Origin: Streptomyces sp. NBC_01341 | GTDB lineage: Bacteria > Actinomycetota > Actinomycetes > Streptomycetales > Streptomycetaceae | Length of the DNA: 64,000 bases | Direction of reading: 5' to 3' | Assembly: GCF_035946055.1 (NCBI RefSeq) | Contig: NZ_CP108364.1 | Span: 1,922,001-1,986,000, forward strand | Part shown: piece after piece, positions 16,800-26,345 of the stretch | Layout of the letters: each line of letters starts with the position of its first letter | Numbering within the stretch: position 1 is the first letter of the stretch | Made by a program: the position numbers and the translations under genes | Notes under the pieces: generated by a model | Database searches by the model: none | What the model was told of the DNA's origin: nothing | The model's input: only the letters and a program-made list of their open reading frames with translations

Positions 16800-18020
16800 A
16801 TGCGACCCATGCGCCCGATCGACACCGCACGCCGCGGGGGGAGCGCCCGTCGCACCCCCCGGGTGTTCGCCGCAGCCGCTCTCGCCGCTGTCCTGACTCT
16901 CACCGCGGCCGCCTGCGGTCCCGAGGACGACGGGGCCTCCGGCGAGCCGAGCGCGTCCGCCGACCAGGCCACGGACGGAAAGATCGCCATCCCGGACGAC
17001 CTGAAGGACCGTCTCAAGGAACACGGGATCGATCTCGACAAGTGGCGCGGCGGCGAGTGGAGGAACTGGGACAAGGACACCTGGCTGCGTGAGGCCCAGG
17101 ACTACGTGAACCCGATCATCGAGGACCTCTGGGACCCGGACCGGATGCGGGAGGCCGACAAGCCCCCGGAGAATCCCGTCGCCAACGACATCTCCGGCGA
17201 CGAGGGCGTGACGGACCCGACCCCCGCCCCGGTACGGGCGGCGGGCCTGGCGACGCCGTACCACGACAACGCCCCGGCGTCCGGCAAGCTCCTCTTCGAC
17301 GGGCCCGAGGGTTCGATGGTGTGCTCGGCGACCGTGGTGCAGGACCCCGCCCGCCCCGGCAGGTCCAACATGGTGTGGACCGCGGGCCACTGTGTCCACG
17401 CGGGCAAGAACGGCGGCTGGTACCGCAACATCGCCTTCGTCCCGTCGTACAACGACAGCGGCCTCACGGGTGCCGGGCTGGAGAACGCCTCCAGGGAGCA
17501 GGTGGCCCCGTACGGCGTGTGGTGGGGCCAGTGGGCGCAGACCTCCGAGCAGTGGATCAACCAGGGCGCGCCGACCGGTGGCCAGGGTGCCCCGTACGAC
17601 TTCGCGGTCCTGCAGGTCGCACCGGAGAAGGGTTCCACGGGCAAGTCCCTGGAGGAGACCGTCGGTTCGGCCCTCCCCGTCGACTTCAACGCCCCGGCGG
17701 TCCCGGAGATCGAGAGCATGACGGCAACCGGCTATCCGGCGGCCCCGCCGTTCGACGGCCAGAGCGCGCTGCAGTGCACCGACCGGCCCGGTCGCCTCGC
17801 GGTCTTCGAGGACCAGCCGACGATGTACCGCATCGGCTGCACGATGACGGGCGGTTCGTCCGGTGGCGGCTGGGTCGCTGAGGGCCAGGACGGCAAGCCG
17901 GCCCTGGTGTCCAACACCTCGATCGGCCCCGTGACGGCGGGCTGGCTGGCCGGGCCTCGCCTCGGCCAGGAGGCCAAGGGCGTCTACGACTCCGTCAGCA
18001 AGAAGTACGCGGGGCGGTAG
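16800..18020 (+). CDS. Secreted trypsin-like serine protease, probable lipoprotein
   Basis: 406 aa. The N-terminus has a twin arginine and a hydrophobic stretch ending ALTLTAAACGPEDD-like, i.e. a signal peptide with a possible lipobox cysteine around residue 39 (the -3 position is Ala, so lipidation is uncertain). A roughly 110-residue charged pro-region precedes the catalytic domain. The triad is visible as VWTAGHCVH (His), APYDFAVLQV (Asp) and MTGGSSGGGWV (Ser). It resembles the V8/trypsin-like extracellular proteases widespread in Streptomyces. ATG at 16800 with AGGGGG eight bases before it. Substrate unknown. It ends at a 22-bp hairpin shared with hflX. Confidence 0.85.
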   Translation: MRPMRPIDTARRGGSARRTPRVFAAAALAAVLTLTAAACGPEDDGASGEPSASADQATDGKIAIPDDLKDRLKEHGIDLDKWRGGEWRNWDKDTWLREAQDYVNPIIEDLWDPDRMREADKPPENPVANDISGDEGVTDPTPAPVRAAGLATPYHDNAPASGKLLFDGPEGSMVCSATVVQDPARPGRSNMVWTAGHCVHAGKNGGWYRNIAFVPSYNDSGLTGAGLENASREQVAPYGVWWGQWAQTSEQWINQGAPTGGQGAPYDFAVLQVAPEKGSTGKSLEETVGSALPVDFNAPAVPEIESMTATGYPAAPPFDGQSALQCTDRPGRLAVFEDQPTMYRIGCTMTGGSSGGGWVAEGQDGKPALVSNTSIGPVTAGWLAGPRLGQEAKGVYDSVSKKYAGR

Positions 18021-18140
18021 GACCGCGCTTCCGGGCCCCCGGTACGGCGACCGCCGGCCGGGGGCCCGGTGCGCCCCGGCTCCGTCCCGGGCGGGGGCCC
18101 GGGGGCTTCGCCGGCGAACCGGTGGTGCGCGGGCCGCCGG

Positions 18141-18188
18141 GACGCACGTGGGCCGGGCTCCCGTTCGGGAGCCCGGCCCACGTGCGTC
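18141..18188. terminator. Bidirectional terminator between protease gene and hflX
   Basis: Perfect 22-bp stem (18141-18162 with 18167-18188) with a GTTC loop between two convergent genes. The left end is preceded by further C/G-rich sequence and there is no U run. Confidence 0.8.
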
Positions 18189-18200
18189 AGCGCCGTCGTG

Positions 18201-19721
18201 TCAGTGGGCGACCGGTGCGAACATGCCCAGGTCGGCCGCGAGTTCCTCGTGGACCCGGGCCCTGAGCAGCGTGCCCTCCGGAGTGTGCTCCTCGGAGATG
18301 ACCTCGCCCTCGGCATGCACCCGGGAGACGAGCGCACCCTGGGTGTAGGGCACGAGTGCCTCGATCTCGACGGACGGCCTCGGCAGCTCGGCGTCGATGA
18401 GCGCGAGGAGTTCGTCGATGCCTGCACCGGTCCGCGCCGACACGGCGATCGCGTGCTTCTCGGCACGCATCAGCCGCTGCAGTACCAGCGGGTCCGCCGC
18501 GTCCGCCTTGTTGATCACGACGATCTCGGGCACGTCGACCGCGCCCACCTCCCGGATCACCTCGCGCACGGCGGCGAGCTGCTCCTCGGGCACCGGGTGG
18601 GCGCCGTCCACGACGTGGAGGATCAGGTCGGACTCACCGACCTCCTCCATCGTGGACCGGAACGCCTCCACGAGGTGGTGGGGAAGGTGGCGTACGAACC
18701 CGACGGTGTCGGCCAGCGTGTAGATCCGGCCGCTCGGGGTCTCGGCCCTGCGTACGGTCGGGTCCAGGGTGGCGAACAGGGCGTTCTCCACCAGGACCCC
18801 GGCACCGGTGAGCCGGTTGAGCAGCGAGGACTTGCCGGCGTTGGTGTATCCGGCGATCGCCACGGAGGGCACCTTGTTGCGCTTGCGTTCCTGGCGCTTG
18901 ATCTCGCGGCCGGTCTTCATCTCCGCGATCTCCCGGCGCATCTTCGCCATCTTCTCGCGGATACGACGCCGGTCCGTCTCGATCTTGGTCTCACCGGGAC
19001 CACGCGTGGCCATGCCGCCACCGCCGCTGGAACCGCCGCCGCCCATCTGACGGGACAGCGACTGACCCCAGCCGCGCAGGCGCGGCAGCATGTACTGCAT
19101 CTGCGCCAGCGAGACCTGGGCCTTGCCCTCTCGGGACTTGGCGTGCTGGGCGAAGATGTCGAGGATCAGGGCGGTACGGTCGACCACCTTCACCTTGACG
19201 ACGTCTTCGAGATGGATCAGCTGGCCCGGGCTGAGTTCACCGTCGCAGACGACGGTGTCGGCCCCCGACTCGAGCACGATGTCGCGCAGCTCCAGCGCCT
19301 TGCCCGATCCGATGTACGTGGCCGGGTCGGGCTTGTCGCGGCGCTGGAACACGGCGTCGAGCACTTGGGCGCCCGCGGTCTCCGCGAGCGCCGCGAGCTC
19401 CGCGAGCGAGATCTCCGCGTCGTGGACCGTGCCCGAGGTCCAGACACCGACGAGCACGACGCGCTCCAGGCGCAGCTGCCGGTACTCGACCTCGGTGACG
19501 TCCTCGAGCTCTGTGGAGAGACCGGCCACACGGCGCAGCGCCGCACGCTCGGAACGGTCGAGCTGGTCGCCGTCCCGCTCTCCGTCGATCTCGTGGCTCC
19601 AGGCGACGTCCTCTTCCATCAGGGCGTCGGCCCGAAGGCCCTCGTTGAGGCTCTCGGATACGGATTCCGTGGCGCTCTGCGCGTCCTGCGCGTCCTGGGG
19701 AAGGGAAGAAGAGGAGGTCAT
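18201..19721 (-). CDS. hflX: Ribosome-associated GTPase HflX
   Basis: 506 aa from the ATG at 19721 (AAGGA just upstream); an in-frame GTG/ATG extension to 19859 overlaps the upstream peptidase gene and looks non-coding. The N-terminal HflX domain (about 90-290) includes GYIGSGKALEL-type sequence, then a Gly/Ser-rich linker, the coiled RRIREKMAKMRREI segment, and a GTPase domain with P-loop GYTNAGKSSLLN, DTVGF and NKAD motifs. HflX binds ribosomes and rescues or splits stalled or hibernating 70S particles under stress. It is a single gene with its own terminator. Confidence 0.95.
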   Translation of the reverse strand: MTSSSSLPQDAQDAQSATESVSESLNEGLRADALMEEDVAWSHEIDGERDGDQLDRSERAALRRVAGLSTELEDVTEVEYRQLRLERVVLVGVWTSGTVHDAEISLAELAALAETAGAQVLDAVFQRRDKPDPATYIGSGKALELRDIVLESGADTVVCDGELSPGQLIHLEDVVKVKVVDRTALILDIFAQHAKSREGKAQVSLAQMQYMLPRLRGWGQSLSRQMGGGGSSGGGGMATRGPGETKIETDRRRIREKMAKMRREIAEMKTGREIKRQERKRNKVPSVAIAGYTNAGKSSLLNRLTGAGVLVENALFATLDPTVRRAETPSGRIYTLADTVGFVRHLPHHLVEAFRSTMEEVGESDLILHVVDGAHPVPEEQLAAVREVIREVGAVDVPEIVVINKADAADPLVLQRLMRAEKHAIAVSARTGAGIDELLALIDAELPRPSVEIEALVPYTQGALVSRVHAEGEVISEEHTPEGTLLRARVHEELAADLGMFAPVAH

Positions 19722-19855
19722 TGGATCCTTACGTCGATAGAAGTCCGTTACGCCAGTCACAACGCGTGACGCCACCGGAAGATTCCCGCGAGGGGGGACC
19801 GGCCGGCCGGCCGCCGTGCCGACCCGTCGATAGTGGCATGTCCGCGCCCGGCCCG

Positions 19856-21346
19856 TCACGCGGGTTTCGGTGCCCTCGCCGTGCTCTGCCCGCCCGCCGC
19901 GTTCCGGGGCTTCTGGCTGCGCCAGTCCGGGTGACCCGGCATCGGCGGGGTCTTCTCGCCGTACAGCCAGCCGTCGAAGAACGCCGTGAGGTCCCGGCCG
20001 GCGATCCCCGACGCGAGGTCGGTGAACTGGCGGGTGGTCGCCGACCCGTCCCGGTGCTCACGGACCCAGGTCCGCTCCAGTCGGTCGAACGCGGCCCTGC
20101 CGATCTCCTCCCGCAGTGCGTAGAGGATGAGCGCACTGCCGTCGTAGACGACCGGCCTGAACAGACTGATCTTGTGGTCCGGGGTCGGGACGTCGGGATG
20201 GGCCGGTGGGCCGCCCGCGGCGCGCCACGCGTCGGAGCGCGCGTAGGCGTCCTTCATCCGCCGCTCCATCGGCTTGTCCGCGTGTTCCTCGGCGTAGCGC
20301 GCCTCGTACCAGGTGGCGTGCCCTTCGTTGAGCCACAGGTCCGACCAGGAGCGGGGCGAGACGCTGTTGCCGAACCACTGGTGGGCGAGCTCGTGGACCA
20401 TGACGGAGTCGACGTACCACTCCGGGTAGCCGGTGCCGGTGAACAGGGAGCGCTCGAACAGCGAGAGCGTCTGCGTCTCCAGCTCGAAACCCGTCTCGGT
20501 GTCGGCGACGAGAAGTCCGTACGTCTCGAACGGATACGCGCCGACCTGCTTCTCCATCCAGGCCAGCTGCCCGGGCGTCTTCTTCAGCCACGGCTCCAGC
20601 CTCGCGCGGTCGCCCGCGGGCACCACGTCGCGTACGGGGAGCCCGTTCGGCCCGGTGCGCCGCGGCACGGCGGAGCGGCCGATGGACACCTGGGCCAGCT
20701 CGGTCGCCATGGGGTGGCGGGTGCGGTAGGTCCAGGTCGTGGCGCCCGCGTGATGCCGCTTGCCGGCCGGCAGGCCGCCCGCCACGACCGTGAGGTCGTC
20801 CGGCGCGGTCACGCGGAAGGTGAAGTACGCCTTGTCGGCCGGGTGGTCGTTGCCGGGGAAGACCCGGTGCGCGGCGTCGGCCTGGTTGGCCATGGCGAGT
20901 CCGTCCGCGGTCTGGACCCAGCCCCCGTTCGCCTTCTCCCCCGCGGGATCGCTCGTGTGCCGGACGGTGATCCGCACATGCGCTCCGGAAGGCAGCCGGA
21001 CGGGTGCCCGGACGATCAGGTCCTCCTGCGCGGTGGCGAAGTCGGCGTTCAGTCCGTCGACCTCGACGGAGCGCACGGTGCCGCGAGCGAAGTCCAGGTT
21101 GATGCGCTCCAGCGGCGCGGTGGTGCGGGCGTCGATGGTGGTGACCGCTTCGAGGGGCTTGGTGTTGGCGCCCTTGTAGGTGAGCGAGATGTCGTACGAG
21201 AGGACGTCGTAACCGGGGTTGCCCAGATGCGGGAACAGGCGGTCGCCGATGCCCAGCGGTTCGGGTGCGGGCAGGGTGGCGGCGACGAGGGTGAGCGAAG
21301 CGGTGGCCAGCAGAGCGGCGCGCAGTCGGCGCGAGGGGAGCGGCAT
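19856..21346 (-). CDS. Secreted M1-family zinc metallopeptidase
   Basis: 496 aa. A basic, hydrophobic N-terminus (residues 1-28) gives a Sec-type signal peptide. The gluzincin signature VMVHELAHQWFGNSV (about residues 318-332) and WLNEGHATWYEARYAE supply HExxH and the downstream Glu zinc ligand. Usual M1 aminopeptidases have 600-900 residues; this short form lacks the long C-terminal helical domain and ends after GWLYGEKTPPMPGHP. An in-frame stop lies two codons before the ATG, fixing the start, and there is no clear ribosome-binding site, so the mRNA may be leaderless. Likely an extracellular peptidase; substrate unknown. Confidence 0.88.
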   Translation of the reverse strand: MPLPSRRLRAALLATASLTLVAATLPAPEPLGIGDRLFPHLGNPGYDVLSYDISLTYKGANTKPLEAVTTIDARTTAPLERINLDFARGTVRSVEVDGLNADFATAQEDLIVRAPVRLPSGAHVRITVRHTSDPAGEKANGGWVQTADGLAMANQADAAHRVFPGNDHPADKAYFTFRVTAPDDLTVVAGGLPAGKRHHAGATTWTYRTRHPMATELAQVSIGRSAVPRRTGPNGLPVRDVVPAGDRARLEPWLKKTPGQLAWMEKQVGAYPFETYGLLVADTETGFELETQTLSLFERSLFTGTGYPEWYVDSVMVHELAHQWFGNSVSPRSWSDLWLNEGHATWYEARYAEEHADKPMERRMKDAYARSDAWRAAGGPPAHPDVPTPDHKISLFRPVVYDGSALILYALREEIGRAAFDRLERTWVREHRDGSATTRQFTDLASGIAGRDLTAFFDGWLYGEKTPPMPGHPDWRSQKPRNAAGGQSTARAPKPA

Positions 21347-21446
21347 GGACTACGGCTATCAGCGCGCACCGTCCGGACGGGGGGTGGCGCGCGCCGCACC
21401 ACCCGAACGGGTCGCGGCACCCGGCAAGGTGGCGGGCGGAGCGCGG

Positions 21447-23591
21447 TCAGCCGGTGGCCGCGGGCTGCTGCGCCCGGCTCACGTCGTACACACCGGGCAC
21501 GTCGCGCATCGCCCGCATGAGGCCGGGCAGTCCCGCCGCGTCGGGCAGCTGCAGCGTGTAGGTGTGCCGGACGCGCTGTTCGCTGGGCGGTTCGACGGTC
21601 GCGGCGACGATGGCCGCGTCCGCTGCCGCGATGGCCTCGGTGAGGTCGGCGAGCAGCCGGGGCCGTCCGAACGACTCGGCGACGAGGGTGACCCGGTAGT
21701 CCGCGCTGCGGCTCCACTCCCCCGGGTCGTTCCAGCGGGCCCCGACGGCCGGCCGGCCGAGCCCGCGCATACGGGCGACCGCCGGGCACTCGTCCCGGTG
21801 CACGGTGACGGCGCCGCCCCGCACGGTGAATCCGACGATGGCGTCGGGCGGCACGGGCGTGCAGCAGCCCGCGAGCCGGACCGGTGCGCCCGGCCTGTCG
21901 ACGAGCACGCTCGGGTCCCGGCCGGTGGCCTTCTCCCTGCTGTTCCCCGTGTCGTCGGCAGGCTGCGCCTGCGGTCTCGGGGCGTCGGGGCTCTTGTGGG
22001 TGCCCTGCGCACCGTCGGGATGGGTGTCCAGCCACGCCGTGATCGCGATACGGGCGCCGGGGGTGCGCACATGGTCGAGCCACTCGGGCGACGGACCGGA
22101 GGAGCCGTCCTGGGCGATCAGCAGCTGCACGGTGTCGCCGTCCTTCAGCCCGGTGCTGAGCGTGGCCAGACGACCGTTGACGCGGGCGCCGATACAGCCG
22201 TGCGCCTCCTCGCCGTACTGCGCGTAGGCCGCGTCGACGCAACTGGCACCCGCCGGCAGCCCGAGGGTGCCGCCGTCGGTCCGGAAGACCGTGATCTCTT
22301 TGTCCTGGGCCAGGTCGGCGCGGAGTGTGGTCCAGAACTGGTCGGAGTCCGTCGCGGATTCCTGCCAGTCCAGGAGGCGGGAGAGCCAGCCCGGCCGCGT
22401 CGGGTCCGCGCGCTCGCCGTCGGCGGGCTCGACCTGGTGCGCACTGCCGGTGCCGTCCTGGGTGTACGGGTTGCCGAGGGCGACGACCCCTGCCTCGGCG
22501 ACCTTGTGCATGCGGTGGGTGCGGATGAGGACCTCGGCGACGGCTCCTTCGGCACCGACGACCGCGGTGTGCAACGACTGGTAGAGGTTGAACTTCGGGG
22601 CCGCGATGAAGTCCTTGAACTCGGAGATCACCGGGGTGAAGCAGGTGTGCAGTTCGCCCAGGACCGCGTAGCAGTCGGCGTCCTCGCCGACCAGCACCAG
22701 GAGCCGGCCGAAGTCGGTGCCGCGCATCTCCCCGCGTTTGGCCTTCACCCGGTGCACCGACACGAAGTGCCGCGGCCTGATGAGCACTTCGGCGCTGATC
22801 CCCGCATCCCGCAGGGTCGCGCGGACGCCGTCGGCGATCTCGGTCAGCGGATCCTGCGCCCCCTCCCACGCGGTGATCAGGGCACGGGTGCTCTCGTACT
22901 CGACGGGATGGAGGATCGCGAAGACGAGGTCCTCCAGCTCCGTCTTCAGCGCCTGGACGCCCAGGCGTTCGGCGAGGGGGATGAGCACGTCGTGGGTGAC
23001 CTTGGCGATCCTGGCCTGCTTCTCGGGGCGCATGACACCGAGGGTCCGCATGTTGTGCAGCCGGTCGGCGAGTTTGATCGACATGACCCTGACGTCGTTG
23101 CCGGTGGCCACGAGCATTTTGCGGAAGGTCTCCGGCTCGGCGGCGGCGCCGTAGTCGACCTTCTCCAGCTTGGTGACGCCGTCGACCAGATAGCAGACCT
23201 CGTCGCCGAACTCCTGCCGCACCTGGTCGAGCGTCACGTCGGTGTCCTCGACCGTGTCGTGCAGCAGGGACGCCGTCAGGGTCGTCGTCTCGGCGCCGAG
23301 TTCGGCCAGGATCAGGGTGACCGCGAGCGGGTGGGTGATGTAGGGCTCACCGCTCTTGCGCATCTGGCCGCGGTGCGAGGACTCGGCGAGCACGTAGGCC
23401 TTGCGCAGAATGGCGAGGTCGGCGTCCGGATAGTGCGCGCGGTGCGCCTCCGCCACATGCCCGATGGCGTCGGGGAGACGGTCACGGGAGACGGGCCCGA
23501 GCAGGGCGACCCGGCCCAGCCTGCGCAGGTCGATCCGCGCACGACCGCGCTTGCGAAGGGGAGCACCTGGATTGGCGGCCTCTGCGCTCAT
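21447..23591 (-). CDS. rshA: RelA/SpoT homologue RshA
   Basis: 714 aa. The HD hydrolase domain is intact: GEPYITHPLAVTLIL, LLHDTVEDTDVTLDQ and IKLADRLHNMRTL (about residues 80-210) carry the metal ligands for (p)ppGpp hydrolysis. The synthetase domain (about 255-365) keeps APKFNLYQSLHTAV but is altered elsewhere: IRPRHFVSVHRVKAKRG, TDFGRLLVLVG in place of DLxAxRVIV, and EVLIRT in place of EVQIRT. TGS (about 440-500), zinc-finger-like CCTPVPPD and ACT (about 640-714) domains follow. It is the second RSH of Streptomyces, distinct from the main RelA. ATG at 23591 with CGGAGG upstream. Hydrolase-biased activity is my inference. Confidence 0.9.
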   Translation of the reverse strand: MSAEAANPGAPLRKRGRARIDLRRLGRVALLGPVSRDRLPDAIGHVAEAHRAHYPDADLAILRKAYVLAESSHRGQMRKSGEPYITHPLAVTLILAELGAETTTLTASLLHDTVEDTDVTLDQVRQEFGDEVCYLVDGVTKLEKVDYGAAAEPETFRKMLVATGNDVRVMSIKLADRLHNMRTLGVMRPEKQARIAKVTHDVLIPLAERLGVQALKTELEDLVFAILHPVEYESTRALITAWEGAQDPLTEIADGVRATLRDAGISAEVLIRPRHFVSVHRVKAKRGEMRGTDFGRLLVLVGEDADCYAVLGELHTCFTPVISEFKDFIAAPKFNLYQSLHTAVVGAEGAVAEVLIRTHRMHKVAEAGVVALGNPYTQDGTGSAHQVEPADGERADPTRPGWLSRLLDWQESATDSDQFWTTLRADLAQDKEITVFRTDGGTLGLPAGASCVDAAYAQYGEEAHGCIGARVNGRLATLSTGLKDGDTVQLLIAQDGSSGPSPEWLDHVRTPGARIAITAWLDTHPDGAQGTHKSPDAPRPQAQPADDTGNSREKATGRDPSVLVDRPGAPVRLAGCCTPVPPDAIVGFTVRGGAVTVHRDECPAVARMRGLGRPAVGARWNDPGEWSRSADYRVTLVAESFGRPRLLADLTEAIAAADAAIVAATVEPPSEQRVRHTYTLQLPDAAGLPGLMRAMRDVPGVYDVSRAQQPAATG

Positions 23592-23732
23592 GGGGCACCT
23601 CCGGCGAACGTCGACCGGCAGGGAAGGGGTGCGGATACACCCCCGGGCCGGTGCTTGATGCTATCGACCCCACCACGTGGCGCAGTCCAGCTCTCGCCCA
23701 GCGTGAAACGGATCACCCATTCGAGCGAAGCT

Positions 23733-24605
23733 CTAACCGATCATCGTTTCGAGCCACGCGGCGTCGATGACACCCTCGGCGACGATGACCGCGGGGCCCG
23801 TCATGTCGATCCCGCCGTCGGGGTGTTCGGTGATCACCAGGGTCCCCCCGGGCAGGTCCACGGTGTACGTGGCCGGGGCTCCCGTCAGCGCCGGGTCCAC
23901 ACCGTCCCTCCGCGCGGCGGCGACGGCGACGGCGCAGGCGCCCGTGCCGCAGGACCGTGTCTCGCCGGATCCGCGCTCGTGGACGCGCATCGCGACGTGC
24001 CGCGGTCCGCGGTCCGCGACGAACTCGATGTTGACCCCGTCCGGGTAGACGGACTGCGGGCTGAACGGCGGTACGGAGTACAGGTTCCCGGCGTGGTCCA
24101 GGTCCTCGACGAACGCGACGGCGTGCGGATTGCCCATGTTCACGTTGCGGGCGTCCCAGCTGCGGCCGTCCACCGTGACCGTGACGCCCTCAGCGGGGAG
24201 CACCGCGCTTCCCATGGAGACCGTGACGTCGCCGTCCTTGGCGATGTGCACCCGCTTGACCCCGTCCCGGGTCGCGACGGCGAGATCGCCCTCGGCGGCG
24301 AGACCCGCACGCTGGAGGTAGCGGGCGAAGACGCGGACACCGTTGCCGCACATCTCGGCGACCGATCCGTCGGCGTTGCGGTAGTCCATGAACCACTCCG
24401 CCTGCTCCGCCATGCTCTCGGCGTCGGGGTGCGCGGCGGAACGCACGACGTGCAGCAGCCCGTCACCGCCGATGCCGGCCCTGCGGTCGCACAGCCGGAC
24501 GACGAGGGAGACAGGCAGGTCCAGGGCGTTGTCGGGGTCCGGGACGATCACGAAGTCGTTCTCGGTGCCGTGGCCCTTGAGGAAGGCGATCTGCGATGTG
24601 CTCAC
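23733..24605 (-). CDS. dapF: Diaminopimelate epimerase
   Basis: 290 aa, converting LL- to meso-diaminopimelate for lysine and peptidoglycan synthesis (Streptomyces peptidoglycan uses LL-DAP, while meso-DAP feeds lysine). Both catalytic cysteines are present: AEMCGNGVRVFARY (about residue 88) and ETRSCGTGACAVAV (about residue 220). N-terminal FLKGHGTENDFVI is the usual family start. GTG at 24605 without an obvious ribosome-binding site. It forms a leftward series with the membrane protein gene and miaA upstream. Confidence 0.97.
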   Translation of the reverse strand: MSTSQIAFLKGHGTENDFVIVPDPDNALDLPVSLVVRLCDRRAGIGGDGLLHVVRSAAHPDAESMAEQAEWFMDYRNADGSVAEMCGNGVRVFARYLQRAGLAAEGDLAVATRDGVKRVHIAKDGDVTVSMGSAVLPAEGVTVTVDGRSWDARNVNMGNPHAVAFVEDLDHAGNLYSVPPFSPQSVYPDGVNIEFVADRGPRHVAMRVHERGSGETRSCGTGACAVAVAAARRDGVDPALTGAPATYTVDLPGGTLVITEHPDGGIDMTGPAVIVAEGVIDAAWLETMIG

Positions 24606-24684
24606 GAACCAACTGTACGAGGCCGCGCCGGATGTCCGCCGGACCGGGGCTCCCGCTCCCGGTGGCAGGCCCCACCGCGGAGTA

Positions 24685-25122
24685 TCAGCGGAGGCGGGCC
24701 ACGCGCCACACCGCCAGGGCGACCAGTGCGGCGCAGAGGGCGACGTACAGCGTGATGACCCGCCAGTCGGGGCGCTCGTGCGGTCCCCCGGCCGTCAGGC
24801 CCGGCCAGGTGTGTCCGACGCGGCGGGCCGCCATCATGCCCCAGCCTGCGGCGCAGCAGCTGATCAGCAGCCCCAGCATCGCCACCACGGCGCCACCGCC
24901 GCCGAACTCGAAGGCGAGGGGGAAGGCGAACATGAGGGATCCGACCGCCGCCAGCGCCACGATCGGCGCGAGCTGCCAGATCCGCAGCCTGCGGGCCGGG
25001 CGGAGTTCGACCTCGACCTCGGGGACGACGTCGTGCTCGTCGGGCCCGTCAGGGCTCAGACTCCCCGTCCCGTGCTGCGTACCCGGTACATCCTGGTCTG
25101 TGTCGCGGGGGCCGGCTTCCAT
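24685..25122 (-). CDS. Small integral membrane protein of unknown function
   Basis: 145 aa from the ATG at 25122, preferred because GGGAGG lies ten bases upstream; a GTG at 25179 is possible but has its Shine-Dalgarno abutting it. An acidic cytosolic N-terminus (about 50 residues) is followed by three predicted membrane spans: IWQLAPIVALAAVGSLMFA, a Gly/Ala span containing LLISCCAAGWGMMAA, and ITLYVALCAALVALAVW. No recognised domain. It sits between miaA and dapF in the same direction, a position conserved in Streptomyces as far as I recall. Confidence 0.75.
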   Translation of the reverse strand: MEAGPRDTDQDVPGTQHGTGSLSPDGPDEHDVVPEVEVELRPARRLRIWQLAPIVALAAVGSLMFAFPLAFEFGGGGAVVAMLGLLISCCAAGWGMMAARRVGHTWPGLTAGGPHERPDWRVITLYVALCAALVALAVWRVARLR

Positions 25123-25229
25123 CGCCACGCGCCCTCCCAACTCGGACTCCACTGGTCGATCGATGCTCGATGATGGCACGCTCCAGGGCGCCGAAATGAC
25201 GGGCGGGGCGTCCCGATGCCATCACGTGA

Positions 25230-26168
25230 TCAGGCTGTGACCGCTCGTTCGACCAACGCCAGCGCCTGGTGCGGGAGTTCCGCGCGGTGTTCTTCGGCAC
25301 CATTCAGCCACGTGACGCGCGGGTCGCGCCGGAACCACGAGTCCTGACGGCGCGCGAAGCGCTTGGTCGCGCGCACGGTCTCGTTGCGCGCCTCCTCCTC
25401 GTCGCACTCCCCCGCGAGCGCCGCGAGCACCTGCTGGTAGCCGAGCGCCCGCGATGCCGTGCGTCCCCCACGCAGCCCGAGGGCTTCGAGCGCGCGCACC
25501 TCGTCGACCAGGCCGGCCTCCCACATCCGGTCCACCCGGGCGGTGATACGCCCGTCGAGTTCGGGGCGCCCGACGTCCACACCGATCTGGATCGCGTCGT
25601 ACACCGCCTCGCCGCCGGGGAGGTTGGCCGTGAAGGGCTTGCCCGTGATCTCGATGACCTCCAGCGCGCGGACGATCCTTCGCCCGTTGCCGGGCAGGAT
25701 GGCGTGGGCCGCCGCCGGGTCGGCCGCGGCCAGCCGGGCGTGCAGGGCGCCGGAGCCGTGCTCCGTCAGCTCCTGCTCGAGCCCGGCCCGCACCTCGGGG
25801 TCCGTGCCGGGGAACTCCAGGGCGTCGATTGCACCCTTCACGTAGAGCCCGGAGCCGCCGACCAGGACCGGGGTGCGACCCGATGCCAGCAGCCGGTCGA
25901 TCTCGGCGCGGGCGAGGCGTTGGTATTCGGCCACACTCGCGGCCTCGGTGACGTCCCAGACGTCCAGCAGGTGGTGGGGGACGCCGTCGCGTTCCTGGAG
26001 GGTCAGCTTCGCCGTGCCGATGTCCATGCCCCGGTAGAGCTGCATGGAGTCGGCGTTGACCACCTCACCACCGAGCTGCTGGGCGAGGTAGACGCCCAGA
26101 TCGGATTTGCCGGCCGCTGTGGGACCGACGACGGTGATGACACGGGGGGCGGGAACTGGTCTTCTCAC
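25230..26168 (-). CDS. miaA: tRNA dimethylallyltransferase MiaA
   Basis: 312 aa. It adds dimethylallyl to N6 of A37 in tRNAs reading UNN codons; MiaB, encoded at 27407-28921, then methylthiolates the same base, so both halves of ms2i6A synthesis are in the window. Motifs: P-loop VVGPTAAGKSDLG near residue 12, NADSMQLYRGMDIGTAK, VGGSGLYVKG, and the C-terminal RRQDSWFRRDPR. The start is the GTG at 26168 with GGGAG nine bases upstream; longer in-frame sequence to 26420 is not protein-like. Confidence 0.96.
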   Translation of the reverse strand: MRRPVPAPRVITVVGPTAAGKSDLGVYLAQQLGGEVVNADSMQLYRGMDIGTAKLTLQERDGVPHHLLDVWDVTEAASVAEYQRLARAEIDRLLASGRTPVLVGGSGLYVKGAIDALEFPGTDPEVRAGLEQELTEHGSGALHARLAAADPAAAHAILPGNGRRIVRALEVIEITGKPFTANLPGGEAVYDAIQIGVDVGRPELDGRITARVDRMWEAGLVDEVRALEALGLRGGRTASRALGYQQVLAALAGECDEEEARNETVRATKRFARRQDSWFRRDPRVTWLNGAEEHRAELPHQALALVERAVTA

Positions 26169-26345
26169 CGGGACAGTCTCCCAAACTCCGCGGCCCGTCC
26201 CGACCGCCCGGGGAGGCGTTCCCGGCCCCCGGGAACGAGCCGGTGTCCGTGCGGACAGCGGCTGCGTCCGGTCACGGCGAGTCACGCGTGTTTGCCCGCT
26301 GGCGAGTAAAATGTGACGACAGTCCCCCAGCACGGAAGGTGCCCC

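Noticed and set aside
21219..24755. A 1178-codon open frame on the + strand across rshA and dapF
   Set aside because: It is antisense to two well-supported genes, with composition typical of shadow frames and no recognisable domain.
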